Source: Hypoxylon rubiginosum
Taxonomy: Eukaryota > Ascomycota > Sordariomycetes > Xylariales > Hypoxylaceae
Direction: 5' to 3'
Length of the DNA: 64,000 bases
Assembly (NCBI GenBank): GCA_902806565.1
Contig: CADCXA010000027.1
Location: 248,001-312,000 of the forward strand
The position numbers and the translations under genes were made by a program. Positions 56,337-64,000 of this stretch are shown in pieces. Each line of letters opens with the position of its first letter. Position 1 is the first letter of the stretch. The notes below the pieces were generated by a model. The model did no database searches. It saw only the letters and a list, made by a program, of their open reading frames with translations, and was not told the origin of the DNA.

Positions 56337-58556
56337 ATGGGAATTGTATTGTCATTTATTCGATCGAGCAGCCGTATCCTACTTCATTTCCACAGTCCTA
56401 CCATACCCGAGAGCGAACAGCCTCTGTGCTCTACATGCAAAGACTATGGCCTTCGGTCTATCCGCCTCAGCGAATTATCCACCATCGTCAAGACGACCGA
56501 ATGTGCACTTTGCCGAGCAGTCACAAACGCTATGTCGCCTGTTCTAACACAGTCTGTGCTGGACTATGCCGAACACAAAGAGAATACCCTCTGTGTGATC
56601 TTGCGCCCATCTAACACCGACGCCGCTCTCGAGATTTTCCTATGGAACTTTGAACCAGATGGGGCATTCAAGGATATAGAAGAGTCGATTTCTTGGGAAC
56701 TCATGCCATTCAGACCATTATTACATGTCGACCTAGACTACCTGCACAAAAGCGAACTGTTCAGCAGCGCAGAGCGGCAGCCAATAACTCATCTGTGTCG
56801 GATCAATGGCCACATAACCTCCGTGTCATTGATGTAAAAGAGCTGCGGGTACATCGCATTATCATACGTATGGGACCATGCCAACAAGAGCCGCTTCATC
56901 CAGGCAACCAAAGAAACTTTCAGGAGTATTTGCGCCGTTCAAGGCCTACAAGAACCAATGCTACCTCAGACGGTCGCGGACGCAATCCATGTCTGTCGGC
57001 AGCTGGGTGAGCAGTATCTCTGGGTAGATGCTCTTTGCATCATCCAGGATGACGATGTCGATCAACCCGCGCAGTTATCTCAGATAGACAAGATCTATGG
57101 CCGTGCAATAGCAACCATAGTAGCGGCAAGCGGAATCGACCCAAGTAAAGGACTTTCCTGCTTACTCTCCCGTGACCCTCCACAAGTCAACTGCTGTATT
57201 CGAGGAATTCGCTACATTGCTAGCGGACCTCCCCTAAAGCATGTCATAGAAAAGACTTCGTGGAACACAAGAAGATGGACTTACCAAGAACTCATGTTAT
57301 CTCGGAGGTTTATAATATTCACCTCTACCCAACTATTCTTCGTCTGCGCCGCCAACGCAGTCGCTGAAGATACTATCTACCGTATCCCTACAGACCCTAG
57401 TGGCCGTCAGAAGTCATTTCTGCACCATCTCGCTGTGTGGACCTTGCCGGGCGACCCCCGAACAGATTCATGCTGGAAGCTTTATAATACCGCAATTACA
57501 GAATATATCAAACGAGACCTCCCCTATATCTCAGATCGGCTTCCCGCCATTTCCGGAGTACTCCGGTCTCTCGGTCGATATTGCAACGACGCCTTCCTCT
57601 GCGAATTACCGGCGAAACTATTTCCCTATTGTCTGCTTTGGCATCCGTCTGCGTCCTCACGGCGATATGACAAGTGGCCCAGTTGGAGTTGGGCAGGATG
57701 GACGGGTCGAGTGTAGAATCCAGCCAGCAAGGCAGTTGACGCGCAATGGGGCCGCGGGCCGAGAACATTTATATCAACTCTCAAAGATCTAAGGTTTCGC
57801 GAGGCTAGCGAGATTATACCCATAAACCAAACGCCTTCGGGCGACGAGCTCATGAACTGGCTCAACAGCAGTTCACACGGGTCTTCTAGCAGGGAACGTA
57901 AGCCCACCAATCATCCTACAGCTAGGGGAGACGAAATGTTTGGTCACCTCTTGTTTAGAGCGCAGTCAAAACTCCTATCGATTGCGCCGGAAAGTAGCCT
58001 TCACAGAGACGTCCTATCTGACCCAATGCTTCGTAGATGCCGCATTCTGAATAATAAAAACTGGATTGGCAGTATATTCTTGACCCCTGAATGTGCTGCA
58101 TCTAACCCGACCATAACGCATGACTGCGAATTTATTCGGCTACCCAACTGCGGTATAAACATTGCCGATTTGAAGTCGAATTTGCTCGAGGGCTTTAGCG
58201 ACTGGGAGACTCCGGGCCCAGATACTATAGTCCACCCGAAAACTCACGAGCCAGCGATTTTCGACCCTTCGTATTACGAGTCTGCGAAGTCTATAAGCGC
58301 GGCAAAGTCCGCGATAAGTCTCCGCCCAAGGGGCAAAGGTTTCCGCCGCGGCGGTATGGATCTCTTTCACGGAGGCATAGATATTTATCAGGGGGATATA
58401 GATCCCCACAGCGGTATCCCCGAACCACCCAAGATATATCTGAGTCACGTTATGCTGCTTGAAAGGAAAGGCGGCTCCGTTTATCGTAAGGCTGTTGGTC
58501 TCATTGTTCAAAATGAACCACCAAACTGGCCCTTGGAAGACTTTTGTCTTGAATAG
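56337..58556 (+). pseudogene. HET-domain protein, disrupted by two in-frame stops
   Basis: One frame runs from an ATG at 56337 to a stop at 58556, broken by TAA at 56835 and TAG at 57714. The upstream part has CSTCKDYGLRSIRLSEL and CALCRAVTNAM, cysteine pairs common at the start of long HET proteins. After the first stop come the HET blocks CGYIALSYVW, LPQTVADAIHVCRQLGEQYLWVDALCIIQD, IYGRAIATIVAASG and SWNTRRWTYQELMLSRRFIIF, then WPSWSWAGWTGRV before the second stop. The motif LRVIDVKEL, which normally precedes the HET core, occurs at 56816-56842 in the next frame, so small compensating indels are likely too. The second stop could be a CAG-to-TAG change. An intron covering either stop lacks good splice sites. 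A decaying incompatibility gene is the simplest reading. Confidence 0.8.
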
Positions 58557-59521
58557 CGACGATCTTGATTTCTTATAGTTGTGGAGGAGCTTCTATCTCC
58601 CCGGTGTCATGGCCACCTTAACAAGTCACGCATGTTTTTTTCTTCAAGATACTAGGATACCCCATTTGCCAATGCAGAAGTATATAAATGGTCGTCATTT
58701 ATGAAGTGTTCTTGTAAGCTTGGCGGTTTTCGTCAAAGGGTCAACGTAATGGTAAGCCTTGATGCTCTCAATGTCGTAGATATATCCTGCCTTGGTGTGG
58801 CTATCACTTGAAAGGTACAATGATCTAGCAACCTTATGGGTCAACTTTTTGGACTCCGTGTTTCTATCTGACACCAACTAATAATCTTTACCAATAGGTA
58901 GCCTATGATTTCTGAGGATGACATTACAGTTATGTAACCAGTCTGAAGTCTTGATCTAAGTGCGAATGTTCACGTGGCGTTACATGAAAAAGGGAGCATT
59001 AGCATAACTGTGGAACAGCTCCTAGGCTCAGGCTACTTGAATACAAGAAGATAAAAATCCTTCTTATTGTTTACTATTATATGAATTTACCCGTAGGTGC
59101 CTTGGTAACTTAGGTAGATACCTAGATAACGGCTTCAAATGGCCATAAATGAGGGACTACTACGAGATATTTTACAAGAATTTTACACTACCTTGATACC
59201 TTGTGCAGCTCTAGGGTGGATTAGACTACGACCTCATCCACTTAGTCAGGTACGCTGTTGAGTCTGTTAAAACTGTCAAGACATCATCTCTGTTGCTTTT
59301 AGAGGCGTAAATGTAAAAAACTATCTATATACTAAGGACTATTTACCAAGTAGTTATACATCGGTCCGAAGACGACTTATACAATAATACAAGAGTCTTA
59401 GGTGGTACTACTATGAGTTACGCAGTTCTAGGGACTAAGAAATAATAAACCTCTCGTGTCATGCAGCGTATGTCAATAGTTAACAGCACCACTGTCATAG
59501 GTGGATCCCCTTTATCCCAAG
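58557..59521. other. intergenic, AT-rich
   Basis: No gene is supported; TAGGTAGATACCTAGATA-type short palindromes near 59110. Confidence 0.5.
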
Positions 59522-59604
59522 GGCTGCTTGGCGAAATGGTATCGCGTCACTTTCCGGTATAGGGAGCTTGGTGAAGATTGCGGGTTCGAGTCCCGTGGCG
59601 GTCG
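59522..59604 (+). tRNA. tRNA-Arg (CCG) with 11-nt intron
   Basis: Acceptor stem GGCTGCT pairs with GGCGGTC through several G-U pairs; discriminator G. The D-arm GCGAAATGGTATCGC holds the A box. The anticodon stem TCACT/GGTGA encloses TTCCGG, then TATAGGGAGCT, then T: anticodon CCG with the intron after position 37, the eukaryotic site. Variable loop AGATT; T-arm GCGGGTTCGAGTCCCGT is the B box. A T7 Pol III terminator follows at 59608. Reads arginine codon CGG. Confidence 0.9.
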
Positions 59605-62600
59605 ACCTTTTTTTGCTACCTATCTCTTAGGTACTTCTGCTTTTAACGTCGGAGAGTCGTGTCCAAGGGAACTACATTATCTGATCAAGAGGATCGTCAC
59701 TCCAACGGAGGATAACTCAGCTAATTTATAGTCTCTCCAGTATTCGACAAGCTGCAAGCGGTTCAAAGCATTCCATTTAGTTCCGAGTTTTTAAATAAGG
59801 TCTAGAGTCGTATTCGTCTATAATGGCAATACTAATAGAATAGATAGCAGCTTGTTTTAAGCCATTTAAGAGTCGTATATAATACTTAATATTTCTATTT
59901 GACTAGGTAGTTTAATCATACTCCTATTGCTTATGTTAGACCTGAACTCTTTATGTAAGGAGTTGTATAGTTGGATGCCTAGGTACCTATTTATGGTTAA
60001 GTCGGGACAACTGCAGCTACAGCACATACTGCACTAGCTGAACAATCTGAAAACACGGGTCAACAATTGTTAACATTTAGGTATGTTCTTCGATTGTTGG
60101 CAGATATTACTAATACTTCAACTTCCTAAATACAGGAAGCCATGAAAACCTAGGACTATACCTCAACGTCGATATAAGGTACTTTGAGTCTCGCTCACGT
60201 TATACTTGAGCAACTTAGCCTTACATTATTGAGAATTATCTATCATGACGGGCGTGTCCCACGCTAATTCCCTTCTGATCATCTATCAATGAACCTTAGG
60301 TTACCTTCAATATTCCTCTTCCTCACGAAAAATCTAGACGGAAGTATAGAATGCTTTTCAGTTATAGCATCTTGGCCTGTTTCACCGGCTCACCTTTATC
60401 AGATTCCAGTTCGTTTGGTGGCAATCTCAACAGAGCTAGGAACATCTTTGGACAACCTTTTGCACTGTATCGTCTATCCTGGGTATCAGTTTATTATGTT
60501 GGACGTAGTGATCTAGACATGCCCCATGACGTTATGGCTTAGGTAAGAAAAGGGTGTAGATTATTATGCTAGAGATGACTTCTTGGAAAGGGAAAGAGAA
60601 CCTGTAAGCTTTTCGTAGAGGCATCGAAATCTGAAGTTGCTATGTTGAGTCGTTAGTGCTTGCTTTAAAGTTAGGTGAGCAATAATCAGGACTGCAGATT
60701 CTCTCATATAGAAGCAGTCTTGAAACGATGCTATGTTCATCGGTAAGTTCCAGGTAGACTAGCTAGTTTGCCTTTCTGACAACAACTTCTTAACTATTCA
60801 TGGCTTTGGTTATAACAGGTGCTCAGGATCTCATTAAACTCTCATTTTGGCGTCCTCAAGCCGCTGCCTCTTGTTACGCGTTCCCGTGCTAAAATGGCGG
60901 CCATGACGTTTCTACTTGTCCAAAGCGCCAAGAGCATCATCCACAGAAAATCATATCATGCCTTTGACCGGGAAAGAGATCGCCGACCTCGATGTTTTGT
61001 CTAAGTGGACTGACTAACAGATGTTCATCCGTTCATCCATCATCCGTCAACTCCACCACAGCTTACATAGTCATTCTCTACGTACACACCCGTTGAAGAA
61101 ACCCCCACATAAGCCCTGTACTATGTGCTAGGTTGACAGGCTTGCTAGGATGCTGCGATAAAGTTGAGGTCTGAGAGCCGATGTTGTCAGGGGGTTGCTT
61201 GTCTGTAAGAGGCATACAGTACGTGCGAGCCAGTGGTCAGGCCGTCAGGCCGTCATGGCCTACGTATTGTACCAATGCTTGAAAACAAACAGGCTGACAG
61301 GTCAGATAATCGAAGATACCACCCCGAAGAGATATATGCACTACCTCGACTACGATGGCGGCGGGGGAATGCAGAACTGACAGGTGGATTCTACTCAAGG
61401 GCCGATGATATGCCGCGCAGGTGTAGTAGTGAATGATGACAGGTGGACTACACTGGGTTTATTCAATAGCGCGCCGTAGCAATGCCGTTAGTATATTTGC
61501 TAGTCTAGAACCTAGATCAGGTACAATAAGCGGCATGGTGTAGAAATACTCATCCCGATTCGTCTCTTGCTAAGAAAAAAACCCTCAGGACGCTAGAATT
61601 CGGACAAGATGAGCCAGTCGGGAAGCGTACATGGTATGGCATCGGAAAGGCTCCCCCGCATCTAGCTCGCACACACACATATGTACTGCTAGGACCTCGA
61701 GGTCCAGGGCTTTCTTTCAACTGGCCGCGCTTGAACCCGAGGGTCAGTGAGGCGAGCACACGATGCTTAATGCAGGGGCACCACCATTACCACATGCATG
61801 CGCACTGTATATTAGACATAGTATGTAGATGGGGAGCCACGGGCTTTTCAGGGTCCACACGGTCAGTGGGGGAGCGGGCAGGAGAGCAAGAGGGGCTCGG
61901 GCTGGTGGGTGAGATCGGATTGCTGTAGTAGGATAGTACCTCATGTATTGGCTACGCCAGTGCTGCTTAATGACGAGATCTTGAGCTTTCGAGGAATATA
62001 ACGCGAGCGGCAAGTCCTTAGCCCAGCGGTGTGCCGATAAAAGAAAGGACGTCACGAGTCGGCTTCGTGCCAACGATGCCTAGCATCTTACACGGACGCC
62101 GGCCGCATCGTGACTTTACATAGGGGTAGGCACCCTATGATGGAATTCATAGGCCAAAGCCTCATCACACCGGTAGAGTAACGCGAGTGGCGAGTCTAGC
62201 CGTCTGGTTACAAAATTAGAAATTCGCATGAGATTTCCATTTTCAATGCTTAAGGCATGATGAAGCCGGGACTTTTCTGCTTCTTCTGGGGCAAGACATG
62301 ATGTCTAACATAAACGGTCGACGACTCTGCATGATGGCCACCACGGAAATATAATACCATTTCGGAATCTTCTCATCTCATCACTTTGTGATATACATCA
62401 TTCATGCGCGTGCGTAAGGTGGGGGTGAGAGTCGAAAATAGTCGCTTTGTGGCTGAAGATCTTTTCCCTTCTCCTCATAGATGCGGGGAACCCTCAAGTC
62501 ATGAATAAACCAAAGCCTTCAGAGCTGTCAAGACATGTGATGCTAGCTGCAGTGCGATGGAATCAAGTCTTTCTTCGTGTCACCCGTTAACCTTGAATTA

Positions 62601-62767
62601 TTGCCACTATAATCGCATCTGAACACACAGCGCGCAGTCATTCCTCAGAATCATGCAAGCTGTGAAGACCCAGTTCCTAGAGATCGTCAGGAATCTCTTC
62701 TCGGCGTTTCGAATTACAGGGCCAGCCGGCCGGGTCCGTATTAGCAGTCGTTCGTGAAGGGTCCGAA
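59605..62767. other. gene-poor region
   Basis: 3.2 kb with no supported gene. It contains an AGGTACCT site near 59977, duplicated TGACAGGTGGAYT segments at about 61379 and 61438, and two similar TAACGCGAG(C/T)GGC(A/G)AGTC segments near 61998 and 62179. These look like old small duplications. Confidence 0.5.
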
Positions 62768-63749
62768 TTAAAGCTGGAGTAGAGAAACGTGACAACGCCT
62801 TGTGAGACCCGGACTCCGACTTGGCCGACTCCTTGATATATCATAAATCACCGCGCTCGAAACTTGAAGTATCACTGTAGTTTGTTTGCTGCCCTTGCTG
62901 CCGGGTATAGCACGTGGCGAAGGGACGTGCGTGTTTGAAGCCTGAAACTGGGATGGTCTGATGTTGAAGGTAAACCTTGCGATACAGTTTACATCACCAT
63001 GAGATATCCCTCGCCCATGTTTTTTCGTCCTAGCACATCTCGATACGTCGACGATAGCTTCACACCCAAAGGCCGTGCGCAAGCCTCCTAACATAGAGGC
63101 AAGGGAGGGTTGTTGATACAGGAGATCGTGAACCGAACCCTTGGCTGGGCGATTCCCTGCTGCTTCAAATTCTGAAGGCGGTGTACCTCATTTGCTCACT
63201 ACGATATCGAAAGACGTTGGAAAACGTTCTCCATGATTTATTAATTTCTAACTCACCAACGTCACCGGCCGGATTAAAAATGCTGGCAACACTTGATTTA
63301 AGCGGCTGTGCATCGTGAACTAGGAATAACATTTGTTCGTTCCCTACCTCCAATGCCTTCGCTGTAACTAGTAAGTAGCTCGTTAACGCCGAAAGTATCG
63401 CGAATTGCACATGAAGATTCTTGGGATCAATCAGTACCACCTATAAGAGTCTAGGCTTCCCCATGCGTACTTTCACGTGTAGTGACGATTGGCAATTTGA
63501 AGATGGAAAGAGATTGTAAAGCTTTAGAAATGAAATATGAACTATATCTACGTAAGCCGGTACGGTTCTTAGGCCAATCATCGCAGCGGCTATGAACATG
63601 ATGCTAACGGCATTGTCCGTTAATAGAAGGTTAATAGAAGCTAGGAAGCTAGGAAGCCAGATGCGTCGCATCGGCCGCGAATGTGGAGGAGCGGCGCCGG
63701 CAGAGCTCCCCGTTGTGGTAATCGGGAGCCGAGCGAATGGAGACTTCAT
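62768..63749 (-). CDS. unrecognised spliced gene candidate
   Basis: Three exons (63749-63552, 63440-63257, 63171-62768) join in frame, about 261 residues. The second donor is a strong GTGAGT and the first intron ends CTTATAG; the third exon then stays open for over 130 codons. Visible content: a hydrophobic segment (NAVSIMFIAAAMIGL), a block VVLIDPKNLHVQFAILSALTSYLLVTAKALE that looks like conserved protein, and LHDLLYQQP-like and LGGLRTAFGCEAIVDVSRC sequence later. No family is recognised; the last 80 residues look less protein-like, so the true 3' end may differ or the gene may be decayed. It is divergent from the secreted-protein gene at the right edge. Confidence 0.4.
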
Positions 63750-63849
63750 GAGATGACGGATACGACCTTTCTTTCAACAATCATCATTCTATCTTAAGAG
63801 CCCATATAGTACGCGTATTCCTTGCCGAAGATAGCCAGAGCAAGATGAC

Positions 63850-63859
63850 TACATAAAAG
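63850..63859 (+). promoter_or_regulatory. TATA-like element
   Basis: ACATAAAAGG lies about 70 bp before the start codon at 63925, at suitable distance for a TATA box. Confidence 0.45.
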
Positions 63860-63924
63860 GAGCAGGCGAATCTCCGTTCGTTGACAGAGCTAGGAGACTC
63901 TCATCGCTCCCCATCAACGCAGAG

Positions 63925-64000
63925 ATGAAGCGCCAGGTCACCAACCTTGCCGTCTCAGCCGGTGTGCTGACCTCGTCGGTTGGCAGCGTGCTGGCTGCCA
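63925..64000 (+). CDS. start of a secreted protein, partial
   Basis: Only 25 codons are inside the window. They read MKRQVTNLAVSAGVLTSS and continue to VLAA, a basic n-region, hydrophobic core and small-residue cleavage site: a signal peptide. Preceded by a TATA-like element. The product cannot be named from this. Confidence 0.65.
   Translation, partial: MKRQVTNLAVSAGVLTSSVGSVLAA

Noticed and set aside
56693..57010. Alternative frame carrying LRVIDVKEL as a separate gene
   Set aside because: Only the short motif is HET-like; the rest of that frame lacks HET blocks, so it is better explained by indels in one disrupted gene.

Overview
The window is nuclear DNA of a filamentous ascomycete (Pezizomycotina). 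The signs are short 46-80 bp introns with GTAAGT/GTATGT donors and CTAAC/CTAAT branch sites, fungus-only families (Zn2Cys6 regulators, HET and NACHT proteins, DUF1996, OTT_1508 deaminase), and tRNA genes with internal A and B boxes. Gene content fits Sordariomycetes best; no genus is assigned. Gene models below come from hand splicing; a model is called firm where all exons stay in frame and family motifs run across the junctions.

Layout. 1-5 kb: NACHT receptor-like gene running off the left edge with an apparent 1-base frameshift, an OTT_1508-type deaminase and an unknown gene, all on the minus strand. 5-10 kb: a GAA-tailed repeat, a three-exon C6 regulator, a secreted alpha/beta hydrolase and tRNA-Gly(GCC). 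10.8-21 kb: conserved core with MGS1/WRNIP1 ATPase, a Utp12-domain ribosome-biogenesis protein, a long leader region and a BET double-bromodomain protein. 22-30 kb: a small secreted cysteine-rich protein behind a TATA box, a second C6 regulator divergent from an MFS monocarboxylate-type permease, and an SGNH-like membrane protein. 30-34 kb: a FAR1/MULE transposase-derived gene and a seven-exon secreted DUF1996 gene whose stop codon abuts a 15-bp minisatellite of TTACGTAA palindromes. 36-40.5 kb: a NACHT gene and a HET-domain gene, tail to tail, 126 bp apart. 41-50 kb: a zinc-finger gene with a 692-bp intron, coproporphyrinogen III oxidase and a very long disordered protein. 50-55 kb: a PAF-acetylhydrolase-like enzyme, a mucin-like single-pass membrane protein and a GH93/BNR secreted protein. 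55-64 kb: gene-poor, with a tRNA-derived inverted element, a broken HET gene, intron-containing tRNA-Arg(CCG), an unrecognised spliced gene and the start of a secreted protein.

How it fits together. Housekeeping genes (MGS1, Utp12, BET, HEM13) sit between stretches rich in allorecognition/immune-type families: two NACHT genes, two HET genes and one deaminase. Several of these are damaged or degenerate, as expected for fast birth-and-death families. The most system-like arrangements are the convergent NACHT/HET pair (36.2-40.5 kb) and the NACHT-deaminase pair (1-3.8 kb). Their function is inference only.
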